Shown: piece after piece, positions 34,493 to 45,212 of the stretch | Numbering within the stretch: the first letter of the stretch is position 1 | Layout: the number at the start of each line of letters is the position of its first letter | DNA from: Neoechinorhynchus agilis | Taxonomy: Eukaryota > Acanthocephala | Assembly: GCA_051530055.1 (NCBI GenBank) | Contig: CM121341.1 | Span: forward strand, 10,106,001-10,170,000 | Length of the DNA: 64,000 bases | Reading direction: 5' to 3' | The notes under the pieces: model-generated | What the model was told of the DNA's origin: nothing | The model's input: only the letters and a program-made list of their open reading frames with translations | Databases searched by the model: none | Made by a program: the position numbers and the translations under genes

Positions 34493-37042
34493 TCACAAAT
34501 AATAAAGGAGTTCATGAATACGTTCATTTGGTTCACTCGGGAAACACATCCCAGCCATGTACGCGAGCTTATGGGCGTATTGGCACATCGCGGGTACTCG
34601 AATCGCTCCAGCCCAGTTAAAGTACATATGACAGAGTTTGAATGACAAAATTTGGATTTCGTCCATCGTAAACCCACTTTTGTTTGTCAGGATGTTGTAA
34701 TGGCTTGGAGTGGCTGAGCCCTGAGTAACCTTCTGAGAAATTAGATAAAAATCACGCCACTCGTTTATAGTCACTATCTTGTCTACGACCAGTCCACCAT
34801 TCGGATTGGCATAGGAACCATTTCGATTGTCCATCATGAAAAATCTTGAATTTATCCTTTTCTTAACAACTATATATGTCAGAGTAGGCAGTTCTTTATT
34901 ATTTCCAACAGAATTATTGGTCAATTTCCAAACATTATTTATCTGATTACACTCGCTATTTCCAATACATTCGAGCTGGCCATCACCAATACCATCTCGA
35001 TAAACAATTATGGATTTCGGATATTTATTCCCATTGTATTTCTTATATCGCTCAATCGCTTCCTTTATGCACACGGTCAGGTAAGTGACCAACTCCTGTC
35101 CTTTCGGTTGTATATAGCATCTTGAGTAGCATCTTGTGAAAGTCGGATTAAGAGAACAGACAATAGCAGAGAATGATTTTTCCCTATTGTGAGTGCAATC
35201 GATTCCAATAATCATTGTGTTTGAAAAACGCTGTCCAAAACCACCACAGATAGACCAAGGTTCAGATCCAGTCTTGCAACTTATCTGAACTCCGATTTTT
35301 CCCATTATTGACATTTTACACTCATGAAAATTCTTTTCTTTTATAAATTGACTTGGAACTCCATAAGAAAAAGACAAAGTGTTCTTAAGAATTGGGTAGA
35401 AGTTCTTTTTGCATTGGTTACTCATGAGTACCACAACCATTTCAGCTGAAGCAGCTCCGGTGCTCTGCAATACATTTTGTACCGATCCAATCGCATTTTC
35501 TCCTCTTACTCTGTAAGTCCTAATCAACGGATCAGCGCCATAAGTGCCTAAAGCGGCCATCACGGACCTTAAACAGGATAAAAAATTATCCACACGATAT
35601 TGTTCCGGTACCAAGACCAACCATCGATTTAGTAATCTGATTCGAAAAAGCATTTTGCGACCCATATCTCGCCATTCAAAGCGGCAGTGACCTCCAGGAT
35701 CGCCAGGTTGTGGTTCAATCAGATAACGACCTTCAACATGTTCCGGTTTTTTCGATATGGATAAAGGAAAATGGGCAGAACGGTCAACCGATGTCAATCT
35801 ATGTAATACCTCGCCTATGTAGCGCATCCTAAACTGCGGAATTGTCTCTTTGGAAACAATCTGCATCATCTTTGCCTTTTCTGCTGGTGGAGCCTTATCC
35901 AATCCGGCGATTTGGCAGAATTCTGGAATTAGTCTAATATCCTTTTTTTCCCCATCTTTACCTCTGATTCTTGCCATGAGCAATGGAAGACGAGGTTGAT
36001 GGACCTCTAAGTGGTAACGATCTCTATAATAATCAATAAAATTGATATGATGATTGTCATCGGTCAAGAATTTACTTGTGGCATCACAATCAAAATCAAT
36101 ATCCGTTACTCGATAGAACCGATTATTATACGATGTCATGACTGAACTTGATACCAAATGATCTTTAGCACCTTTACGGCCGACTTCAGTATTAAGGTCG
36201 AAATAGCGTAAAGCGGATGCGACCGAATTTTGATTGACGATCTTATTGATTCTATCAATACAAAGCATAAGGTGGCCTTCTTTACGAGGCAGAATAGAAG
36301 CTTTTACTCCAGGATAAATCTGAAATCCTTCAATAGTTTTACAGGTTTCAGGAGACATATCAAACAAATTTTTCTGGATCATACGAAAGCCTATTTGATT
36401 CAAACGGCCTCTCAGAACGAGACCAAGTATCGCCAGAAATGGTTCCGTTCCGGGAACAGTCTCTCCGGTTGGTTGCAATTTGATTTTGTATTTACTTTCC
36501 CGGAATGCGATGTCCTCATATTCGAGTACATCGAGTTGATGTGGGAGATGTATAGACTGGCCCGTGAAACTGAATACGCTGTTGCTCCAATTACTTCGTG
36601 AAATCGCTTTTAAGATTTTACTCTTTACCATCTTAGACTCGCATGGTGGTTCAAAGTCAACGGAATAGTTAAAAATCTTGAAATTGGGAACACTGTCAAC
36701 TTTAAAGAAGTTCGAGATGACCGTAGTCTTTGATCCACTTGTTCCATAACAGTTAGTTCGATTCTTATCGAAAACAGTAAGGGCTTCGTGCAATTCAGAA
36801 TTTAGTTTCGGACGACGTCTCCTTTCTTGTTGTCCTTCCAAACTAAGGGCACTCATTTGAGCAGATATTTCGCTCGATTCGTCTGGGATAGATCGTGCAG
36901 TTTCAAGGTCGCTTATAGTCCTTGAACCACCTACTCGCTCATGAAATCGACGAGGTCGCCTGCCACGTCCGCCTCTCTCGCTAGGACGCCTGCCGCGGTA
37001 TCTTGGAGGTCCATTTGAATGATCATAACTACGTTGTGCCAT
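34493..37042 (-). CDS. piwi: Piwi-clade Argonaute
   Basis: An 849-residue intronless frame, the usual Piwi length. Residues 1-42 are Arg/Gly-rich (RYRGRRPSERGGRGRRPRR), a likely site for symmetric dimethyl-arginine and Tudor binding. The PAZ region lies about 290-400 (INFIDYYRDRYHLEV, LPLLMARIRGKDGEKKDIRL). The PIWI domain is about 540-849: IGIDCTH (Asp615), VYRDGIGDGQL (Asp683), PSHYNIL (His781), the DDH set needed for slicing, and a hydrophobic YYL end that fits the guide 5'-phosphate pocket. NPNGGLVVDKIVT and the C-terminus are of Piwi rather than Ago type. The protein would bind piRNAs and silence transposons in germ or stem cells. The start Met at 37042 precedes the RG region directly. 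A polyadenylation-like AATAAAAG lies on the minus strand near 34470. Confidence 0.95.
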   Translation of the reverse strand: MAQRSYDHSNGPPRYRGRRPSERGGRGRRPRRFHERVGGSRTISDLETARSIPDESSEISAQMSALSLEGQQERRRRPKLNSELHEALTVFDKNRTNCYGTSGSKTTVISNFFKVDSVPNFKIFNYSVDFEPPCESKMVKSKILKAISRSNWSNSVFSFTGQSIHLPHQLDVLEYEDIAFRESKYKIKLQPTGETVPGTEPFLAILGLVLRGRLNQIGFRMIQKNLFDMSPETCKTIEGFQIYPGVKASILPRKEGHLMLCIDRINKIVNQNSVASALRYFDLNTEVGRKGAKDHLVSSSVMTSYNNRFYRVTDIDFDCDATSKFLTDDNHHINFIDYYRDRYHLEVHQPRLPLLMARIRGKDGEKKDIRLIPEFCQIAGLDKAPPAEKAKMMQIVSKETIPQFRMRYIGEVLHRLTSVDRSAHFPLSISKKPEHVEGRYLIEPQPGDPGGHCRFEWRDMGRKMLFRIRLLNRWLVLVPEQYRVDNFLSCLRSVMAALGTYGADPLIRTYRVRGENAIGSVQNVLQSTGAASAEMVVVLMSNQCKKNFYPILKNTLSFSYGVPSQFIKEKNFHECKMSIMGKIGVQISCKTGSEPWSICGGFGQRFSNTMIIGIDCTHNREKSFSAIVCSLNPTFTRCYSRCYIQPKGQELVTYLTVCIKEAIERYKKYNGNKYPKSIIVYRDGIGDGQLECIGNSECNQINNVWKLTNNSVGNNKELPTLTYIVVKKRINSRFFMMDNRNGSYANPNGGLVVDKIVTINEWRDFYLISQKVTQGSATPSHYNILTNKSGFTMDEIQILSFKLCHMYFNWAGAIRVPAMCQYAHKLAYMAGMCFPSEPNERIHELLYYL

Positions 37043-37347
37043 CTACAAAAAGGTATCTTTTCCTAAAGCTCACAAATTGAACAATCAACTGAACGCTAAC
37101 TTAAAATGCCATATTTTGTTATTTTATACCATTGTGAGTTACATCGTCGACGACTTTTCGACGAAATAACCACCATTGAGTGCATTTTTAAAGTGCTAAT
37201 AAAATCGCTCCTTTTAAAAAGACTCCATTTAAGAGGATAAAATGATTAACTTTAGAAAATCAAAACTCATATAAAACAAAAACAATTTACGATATCGCCT
37301 AGTATAAAAGTTAATTGATCTTTTGTCTCGCTTTCATTTCCATTAAT

Positions 37348-37506
37348 GGTTGTTTTCCTATCGGAGAAATTAAAATGATTTTTAAAATCCGATATTTCGA
37401 CACAATCTTCTGCCTTGCTAACAACCTTGATAGACGTGTACAAGATTGTGCCTCCGAAATATCGGATTTTAAAAATCATTTTAATTTCTCCGATAGGAAA
37501 ACAACC
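37348..37506. repeat. Foldback element, 52-bp near-perfect arms
   Basis: Starts GGTTGTTTTCCTATCGGAGA and ends TCTCCGATAGGAAAACAACC. The arms are exact reverse complements down to CCGATATTTCG/CGAAATATCGG, with a second short inverted pair (CACAATCTT/AAGATTGTG) and a loop of about 30 nt. Open frames on both strands here are mirror images of the same palindrome. It sits about 300 bp upstream of the Piwi start. Confidence 0.85.
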
Positions 37507-38052
37507 AATATCAACAGTTCAGTCATCAAACAATTCCATTGATTTCGACATTAGAATTTTAAAAGAAAAACTAACGACTGGCCACGTCTGCTGCTACGTC
37601 CACCGTCTTCCATAAAATAAATTTTAACATCAGTCATTTATAATCCGATTGTAAAAATTCATTATTCCATTCAATAACGTCATGCTGATTTTCCAAAAAT
37701 AAAAAGAAAATACATGAATGAAAATTATAAAGCCCGCTGATTATTGAGAAAGAGATTATAAACAGAATGCTAAAAATACAATGCAAAAAAATTGGATTTC
37801 AAGCCGTGCATCGCAGTCGGCAAAAAATTAGATTCGCCGCTGATGAATCGCGGGGAGCAGAAATCGCCGCTGAAGAACGCGATATGAAGACCGCGGTAAT
37901 CAATTAACCAAGAGACGAATAACTGATCATCCGAGGGCTGGAGCATTCCTAATGCAAAAGATAAGTCTGAATGTGATCCATCCTTTAAAACATTACCCCA
38001 GGACGACAGGTTTTCGAACTATCTTTGTCTAGGAAATAAATGCCAGCTGAAA
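37507..38052. other. Spacer with a short GC-richer patch
   Basis: No gene. At 37820-37905 a GC-richer patch holds two similar motifs, TCGCCGCTGATGAATCGCGG and TCGCCGCTGAAGAACGCGAT, 27 bp apart. Confidence 0.4.
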
Positions 38053-39845
38053 GAGCATTGATAGAAATAGAATTTAAAAGTGGATAAAAAGGGACTTTTT
38101 ATTGAGAAAAATCTACAAACGAAGTGATATTAGTGAAATGTTTCGAAAAAAAGATTATTGAGATTGAGGATAAAGGAAAAATAACACAGAATAAAAAATT
38201 AAATGGAAATGTAAAAGAGCATTGATAGAAATAAAATTTAAAAGTGGATAAAAAGGGACTTTTTATTGAGAAAAATCTACAAACGAAGTGATATTAGTGA
38301 AATGTTTCGAAAAAAAGATTATTGAGATTGAGGATAAAGGAAAAATAACACAGAATAAAAAATTAAATGGAAATGTAAAAGAGCATTGATAGAAATAAAA
38401 TTTAAAAGTGGATAAAAAGGGACTTTTTATTGAGAAAAATCTACAAACGAAGTGATATTAGTGAAATGTTTCGAAAAAATGATTATTGAGATTGAGGACA
38501 AAGGAAAAATAAAGTGGATAAAAAGGGACTTTTTTTTGAGAAAAATCTACAAACGAAGTGATATTAATGAAATGTTTAGAAAAAAGGTTATTGAGATCGA
38601 GGATAAAGGAAAAATAACACAGAATAAAAAATTAAATGGAAATGTAAAAGAGCATTGATAGAAATAAAATTTAAAAGTGGATAAAAAGGGACTTTTTATT
38701 GAGAAAAATCTACAAACGAAGTGATATTAGTGAAATGTTTCGAAAAAATGATTATTGAGATTGAGGATAAAGGAAAAATAACACAGAATAAAAAATTAAA
38801 TGGAAATGTAAAAGAGCATTGATAGAAATAAAATTTAAAAGTGGATAAAAAGGACTTTTTATTGAGAAAAATCTACAAACGAAGTGATATTAGTGAAATG
38901 TTTCGAAAAAAAGATTATTGAGATGAGGATAAAGGAAAAATAACACAGAATAAAAAATTAAATGGAAATGTAAAAGAGCATTGATAGAAATAAATAAAAG
39001 TGGATAAAAAGGGACTTTTTATTGAGAAAAATCTACAAACGAAGTGATATTAGTGAAATGTTCGAAAAAAAGATTATTGAGATGAGGATAGAAAAATAAC
39101 ACAGAATAAAAATTAAATGGAAATGTAAAAGAGTTTAGAAATAAATTTAAAAGTGGATAAAAAGACTTTTTATTGAGAAAAATCACAAACGAAGTGATAT
39201 TATGAAATGTTTCGAAAAAATGATTATTGAGATTGAGGAAAAGGAAAAATAAAGTGGATAAAAAGGGACTTTTTATTGAGAAAAATCTACAAACGAAGTG
39301 ATATTAGTGAAATGTTTCGAAAAAATGATTATTGAGATTGAGGATAAAGGAAAAATAACACAGAATAAAAAATTAAATGGAAATGTAAGAGAGCATTGAT
39401 AGAAATAAAATTTAAAAGTGGATAAAAAGGGACTTTTTATTGAGAAAAATCTACAAACGAAGTGATATTAGTGAAATGTTTAGAAAAAATGATTATTGAG
39501 ATTGAGGAAAAGGAAAAATAAAGTGGATAAAAAGGGACTTTTTTTTGAGAAAAATCTACAAACGAAGTGATATTAGTGAAATGTTTAGAAAAAATGATTA
39601 TTGAGATCGAGGATAAAGGAAAAATAACACAGAATAAAAAATTAAATGGAAATGTAAGAGAGCATTGATAGAAATAGAATTTAAAAGTGGATAAAAATGG
39701 ACTTTTTATTGAGAAAAATCTACAAACGAAGTGATATTAGTGAAATGTTTCGAAAAAATGATTATTGAGATTGAGGATAAAGGAAAAATAACACAGAATA
39801 AAAAATTAAATGGAAATGTAAAAGAGCATTGATAGAAATAAATTT
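38053..39845. repeat. Tandem repeat, 164-bp unit, about 11 copies
   Basis: Unit starts at GAGCATTGATAGAAATA occur at 38053, 38217, 38381, 38650, 38814 and 38976, a 164-bp period. Some units are short, lacking about 60 bp between GAAAAATAA and AGTGGATAAAAAGGGAC. Between about 38915 and 39240 copies carry many one- or two-base deletions relative to the others. It is purine-rich on this strand with no coding function. Confidence 0.93.
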
Positions 39846-39949
39846 CAATGTAAAAATAATATGCTGAATTTTATTGATAACGGTTAAAACGTATTTGATC
39901 GTTAATAAATAATTTTCTCGGTGAAACCTCGCCTCATCAGCCACCTAAA

Positions 39950-40200
39950 AACATTTTGTTATACATTATTTATGGTATTGTCATTCCCGGAGGCGCTGTG
40001 TTGCGTTTTTTCCATCGATTTTTGATACGTCGCTGGCGGCACATAACCCGTCGACGTGTTCTGATTCAAATCAATTTTTTTGGACGGCGTCGGTTGCGAT
40101 GACCAATTAGTTTTGCATCCATTAAAATAAGTGAGAAACCGATTCTCGCTTATCCATATTGGGAAAATTGGATCAATATCGCTTGCAAGCGTACAGATCC
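39950..40200 (-). other. Open stretch, possible terminal exon
   Basis: From about 40195 down to a TAA near 39958 the minus strand is open for about 80 codons (DPIFPIWISENRFLTYFNGC, SKKIDLNQNTSTGYVPPATY, ending GNDNTINNV). It has protein-like composition but no initiating Met at its head. It may be the last exon of a gene whose other exons I cannot find. Low confidence. Confidence 0.2.
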
Positions 40201-40864
40201 ATTATTTGTTTACTTGATATCAATAATTCTTATTTAAAAATAAGTTCATTCGTTGGAAAACAACAAAAATGCCCCGCTTTCACAGCTTCTTGGCTTTATT
40301 TAAAAAGTAACTTTGAGTTTGTCAGTTGGTGTAAAACTTACAAGGAATTGACTGAAGAAGGCCAACGAAAAACGGAAAATTTTCAAGATAAATCTATTTC
40401 TGAATCACACATCGCTAATCAAAACTGAAACTATAATGAATAATTTCTTTACAATGAGCATCAATACCGTTTATCTTAAATGAGGAATGCTTTATTAAAA
40501 TCGATGGCCCAACTATTGCGATTTAGATCCACATCAAATATTGATATCTCGTATCTTTTTCATAATGTAGTCAGGAACTTTGTTCAGCAATTGCATTTCA
40601 CTTGAGGAAAAGGTATGCTTTGATCTATTTACAAAATAACCGTTCTTTTCATATGTCTGAGGTCTCAGTTGATCAAGTTTTCTAAGCGTAGTTCATAGCT
40701 ATCTGTTGTTCAGCGATACAGATTCGTAAATTGAGGTAGCCCTCAACAGTTCTTATATATTTACTTTCAAATGCACGTTTCACGAATTCCCACAGGCATT
40801 TTCGATATGGTACCTCATTTCGTGAATATCATATATTCTTTGATGTTTATTGGCAAGCCAGTTC

Positions 40865-43000
40865 TATTGATTCAGTGTTTTAGAACATCGCTTCCTCGGC
40901 TTATTGTGGTCCAGTGGACTTGAGCCCCTAATCCTTCGTTCATGGCCATTGATACGAACGGCAGTGCTTGATTCGAGGGAATTCGTCGAGAAACTGAGGG
41001 AGACCAACATCTCGGAAAAATGTACAATTTTCACAATGGATGTTGTATCCCTCTATACCAATGTCTGCGTCGAGGATATCCTCCAAACCTTGTTCCGGTT
41101 CTTCAGGGAATCGATCCCGAAACACATCTTAAGAATCTGCTCGAGTTAGCCTACGTAGCATGTTTTGAGTCCAATGGAATAGTTCTGGCTAATCTTTTCA
41201 TGGATCACTTGGAAAAAGTGAAATGGAATCGTACGCAATTGAACCGGTCTTCTGCAAAAGATAGATGATATATTCGTGATTTGGCCCGACGATGAACAGA
41301 GTGTTAACGATTTCATGGAACATCTCAACCGTCAACATTATAGAATTTTGTTCTTATAAAGGTCCAACCGTTTAAAAAAAGGGGGATTGGGAATTCGGGC
41401 ACTAGTGGACCTTGCTTTGCCGGCCTTTCTTGGATCGTTTGAGGAGAGCCTACCAGTCTCAAAGAACATTTTGAAGGAAAAGTTCTGTCTTGACCGGGAT
41501 TTCGTGGTGGCGGTTGAGGAATGGTGCTAGCAGACAGGCGCTAACCATGTTCCCGTGAATGGCCTCAGACAGTCGATCTGGGACGGACCTCTTGTCGCGA
41601 GAGCTCACAGCTCTCTACTTTCCGGTTCTCGCGATGGGGTCGTCCGAGCTAGACTGTTGGCAGTTTCAACACGAGAATCTGGGGCGTGGTTGGAGGCTGT
41701 TCCTCTGGCATCAGTGGGAACTCTTCTTACTGACGAGGTAACGAGGATCGCAGTATCCTTAAGACTTGGTCTCCCGATATGCACGCCCGATCGCTGTCGA
41801 TGTGGGTCTTTGGTTGATGCTTTCGGGCGACACGGTCTCGTTTGCCGAAAGTCAGGAGGAAGGTTCTCACGCCATTCTTAAATCAATAACGCAATTTCTC
41901 GGGCGTTGAGAACGGCGAACTTCCCGAACATCCTGGAACCCGCCCACCTTTGTGGAATAGACGACCGTAGGCCCGATGGAATTTCGGTCTTCCCGTGGCG
42001 GTAGAGCAAATGCCTTCTCTGGGACGCCACGTGTGTGGATACCCTCGCAGCCAGCAACATCCCCTACTCCCTCGAAATCGCCGGTGGTGCCGCCAGTGCA
42101 GGGGAAGGGAGGAAAATACGGAAATATCTTCACTTATCGAGGGCTCACTATTTTGTCCCCTTTGGGGTAGAGACGTATAGAGCGCTCGGCAGCTCGGCAC
42201 TCTCTCTGCTCCAGGATCTCTCGAAGAAATTGAGAGAGGCAACCGGAGACTCAAGAGCAGGCGTATTCCTTCGACAAAATATCTCGCTAGCAGTACAACG
42301 GGGCAATGCTGCCAGCGTGATAGCGATGGTCGAGGAAGGACAAAAGCTGGAATTCGGCGGGAAGTGGTGAGTGTGTTAATTGTCGAGAAATGAAGATTGA
42401 TTGAAATAAAATATATCAGTTTGAATAGGTCCGATGAAAATGGGAGGTTGCCGTTTCTAGATGTGTTGATTCAAAAAAATGGAACACAAATTACTACATC
42501 GGTCTATAGAAAGTTACCTGAAACAAATAATTATATACTTTGGAACAGTGCCCATAACAACAGCACAAAAGTTGGTATATTCAAAGGCTTTCTGCATCGT
42601 GCCCACGGGTACCCAGAAGATGTTCTTAATTCAGCGCGAGAGCAAGTGTATCGTGCGAGACAAAACAATTCAAATGAAACCTCCGTGGGCCCGAATCGAA
42701 TGTACCTGAGCATTGGAGTACCGGACATAAGTCTACAAACCAACTCCTGGCGTAACGAAATCTCTAGGAATTCCAATTTTATTTTCAACCTTCTGTGCCG
42801 ATAGGAAACTTCATTTCCCGGAAAGGACTACTGCCTACAAAGTTTCTTATGGCCAATGCAACAGCAATTACATTGGACAAACAGGCCGGAATCTGAAGAC
42901 GAGATTGGCAGAATATAAACGGACCAAGGCTCAGAAGGTGGTAGCGTCGAATATCGCGTTGAACGATGTGCAAACTGGCCAGTGATTAATTACGATCAAA
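40865..43000 (+). mobile_element. Penelope-like element, interrupted by a LINE
   Basis: Left part (about 40865-41365): REFVEKLRETNISEKCTIFT, MDVVSLYTNVCVEDIL, then in other frames VLANLFMDHLE, IDDIFVIWPDDEQSVNDFME and HLNRQH, the order seen in Penelope RT. Right part (from about 42395): GRLPFLDVLIQKNGTQITTSVYRK in part, then from 42810 YKVSYGQCNSNYIGQTGRNL and KTRLAEYKR, which match the GIY-YIG-type endonuclease tail of the group. Between them lies a 1-kb LINE insertion. The frame is also broken elsewhere. A relic, not active. Confidence 0.75.
41365..42395 (+). mobile_element. 5'-truncated RLE-type LINE inserted in Penelope-like element
   Basis: Carries the C-terminal part of the same ORF as 4694-7270, plus strand: GLGIRALVDLALPAFLGSFE, GLRQSIWDGPLVARAHSSLL, the knuckle CRCGSLVDAFGRHGLVC, then in shifted frames RRPDGISVFPWR and FLRQNISLAVQRGNAASVIA. 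The 3' end is near GTGTGTTAATTG at about 42380. Frameshifts break it. The Penelope RT resumes directly after it, so the LINE arrived later. Confidence 0.75.
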
Positions 43001-43036
43001 AATGGTTTTAGCAAGTGAACAAAATAACTTCCGACG

Positions 43037-43246
43037 CTTCTATAGAAACACGGTATGAGCAGTATCGATTTCTTCATTAAAGACATGATAAATGCGATGA
43101 TTAGAAGCTCGTCTACCAATATATTTTACTAGTTTTATTGCAGTTATTAGTTGATGTTTTAAAGTTTCCAATAAAGTTTTAAACGCAAGTGCGTGGCGAT
43201 GTAACATGCAATGGGTTATTGTAACTTGCGGTAATTCGATCTTCAT
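43037..43246 (-). mobile_element. hAT-type (ZBED-like) transposase fragment
   Basis: The minus-strand frame reads VTITHCMLHRHALAFKTLLE, TLKHQLITAIKLVKYIGRRA and NHRIYHVFNEEIDTAHTVFL. This matches the HC..HR.ALA.K.L…L…VK.VNFI…..R.F…..E segment of hAT transposases of the ZBED5/SCAND3 type. About 65 residues remain; no termini are seen. Confidence 0.6.
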
Positions 43247-43368
43247 GCGTTAAAAGAATCCAGGATTTTTCCCAACTTTGCTGGAGCCCAACAGTGCATA
43301 TCGAGCCAATCACATTCAACGTTAATTAATATCAAAGAAAGTTTCTTGTGATTGAATCAGCGATCTCA

Positions 43369-43635
43369 TTAATACAGCAAACTCACGTTTTTGCGTCGAA
43401 GTGAACCTTTTAAATAATGTGACAAATGAAAGAAGAATAGAATTGTAACGGCAACACAAAGGATAAGTCGTCTCGCTTTCACGACACGTTTAAAAATTAA
43501 ATAAGTTCTTAAATGCAGCATTTTTTCTTGGATCCAAACGACTACTGAATGCGTGCTTATTTGCTTTTTGCTAATCGGTGAGACATGCTGGAGTCGAGCC
43601 AAGATGCCTGCGCTGCTGTGATGGTTTAACTGCAA
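43369..43635 (-). CDS. Possible first exon of a type II membrane protein
   Basis: The minus-strand frame contains a short basic stretch followed by one membrane helix (RRLILCVAVTILFFFHLSHY) and ends at a strong donor, AAAAAC-GTGAGT. This is the layout of many Golgi glycosyltransferase first exons. The likely start is the Met of MLHLRTYLIFKRVV or one further upstream. No second exon was found downstream, where transposon scraps follow, so it may be an orphan exon. Confidence 0.3.
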   Translation of the reverse strand: MQLNHHSSAGILARLQHVSPISKKQISTHSVVVWIQEKMLHLRTYLIFKRVVKARRLILCVAVTILFFFHLSHYLKGSLRRKNVSLLY

Positions 43636-43639
43636 TGCA

Positions 43640-45029
43640 CACGGAAATGCACCACTACGAATGGTAAGAAACTGGTTCCTATGCTGGCTGATATGTGTGA
43701 AGTTTTCATCCGAAGAAAATGCGTCTTTAAAATGAATACGTTTTCTGACTAACAGGTTTGAGCAACTTCATCTTCTGAGAATTTCCGTAAAAAATAACCT
43801 CATTTGAGACGAGCTTCTTAATCTATGCCAAAGCGTGATTGTCTAATGAAATTATTTCTTTTTACCAACGTTTTTGATTTCCGATTGGAATGGCGAAACA
43901 TCTTTATTCTCCAATGACTCGAGCATCCAGGATTCCCTTTCTGAATCGCACAGCTGATAAAAATGGTTTTTTGTTGTTGCGACCAACCACTTTATTAACT
44001 TTAGTTAGAAATTCTGCGATGCTTGGTGTCCGACGGCACCAATCGTTTTAATGGCGAGAGCTTTTGAAAATATACAGTGACAAATCGAGGCATTTGTATA
44101 TCTCACCTTTTCGCCATTTCACCAACTCCGTAAACTGCAAGGAACAAGCTGCTCTTAGCAAAGTCCCAAGGAGACATTTTCCCAAGAAACTGTTGATACG
44201 CCCTCTCTTCCTTTACCGTCATCTCTGCTTAAACCAGCCGTCTCGAGGAGAGATCGAATGCCGTTAGCTCTTAGAATTAGAGTCTTACCTGGCTTTTCGG
44301 GTAATCGAGTTCGTTGGTTACTGGACTGTCCGAATCAACACCGCATTTGCATGTCGCAAGGATTAAGCAAGCCACGAATAAGCGTAGTGCTGAAGCGAAA
44401 TCAAGGAGTGGGCATCCATTTTAGCACCAATCAAAAGGACTGGTAAAGCATTTTGGAAAAGGATGCCAATAAAATTAGAGCAGCCAAGCGGCTTGTTCTG
44501 GACACGGATGAGCCAACGGTTAGGATTACTATTACACCAAAACCTCCCAAGTAAACTACGAGTAAGGCTTGACGCCACGCCGAGTTAGAAAGTTCAAGAA
44601 TCTGTTCATTGTGCGGCCGTTCTCATCGTCGAACGTGGCAGGTATTTCGATTTTAAAGGTATGATGTTTAGCGGCGTCGTGTTTCGCCGATTTTAGCAGC
44701 TTTTCCGCTACTTCAGTGGGTTGATTTACCGCCGAGTTTACTAAATTACTGAGGTTGGATTTGTCGAAGAGAGAAGTGCACTGAGTAGATTTGTGGGGTG
44801 CAAGTCGCATAGTTTCGTTTCTGGAATAACATTGAGGAGATTATGCACTGTCGAAGTGCCTTCTGTGATGATCTCGCATTTTTAGGACCTTAGAAGCAAT
44901 CCAAGTAAAGCACTTTTTCGCGAAGGAACTTTATGTCGTTGGCAAGTTCCACTGGCGCAGCAGTCGTCTATATACACAATAACCAAGGGCGACCAAAAGC
45001 TGTGGCTTGGCTCATTAATAGCTACCCGA
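43640..45029. other. Unassigned region with degraded coding-like stretches
   Basis: Open pieces occur on both strands (plus 44258-44446 and a tail ending RAAKRLVLDTDEPTVRITIT near 44550; minus 44556-44810). None match a family I recognise and none form a gene with clear start and splice sites. They may be remains of a repeat. Confidence 0.25.
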
Positions 45030-45212
45030 CCTCAAAAGCTCCCTTGCAAACAATATTCGCCAATCCCACCCGAACGGACTTCCCACACGACTGAACCCGT
45101 TATTCACTCCAAAATCAACAACCGCATTCTTTGAACAACTTTGAACCCAAGTGTTCATCAGGACCCAAAGGTACATTGGTCCAATTCTTGTTAAGTAACA
45201 AAATAAACGTAA
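45030..45212 (+). mobile_element. Jockey/CR1-like LINE 3' UTR fragment
   Basis: CCCACCCGAACGGACTTCCC, then TCAGGACCCAAAGGTACATT, and a tail with AATAAACG. Same family and orientation as 7855-8110, and the reverse of 56010-56200. Confidence 0.5.

Noticed and set aside
37267-37542. Two similar small proteins on opposite strands
   Set aside because: They are mirror products of the foldback palindrome at 37348-37506.
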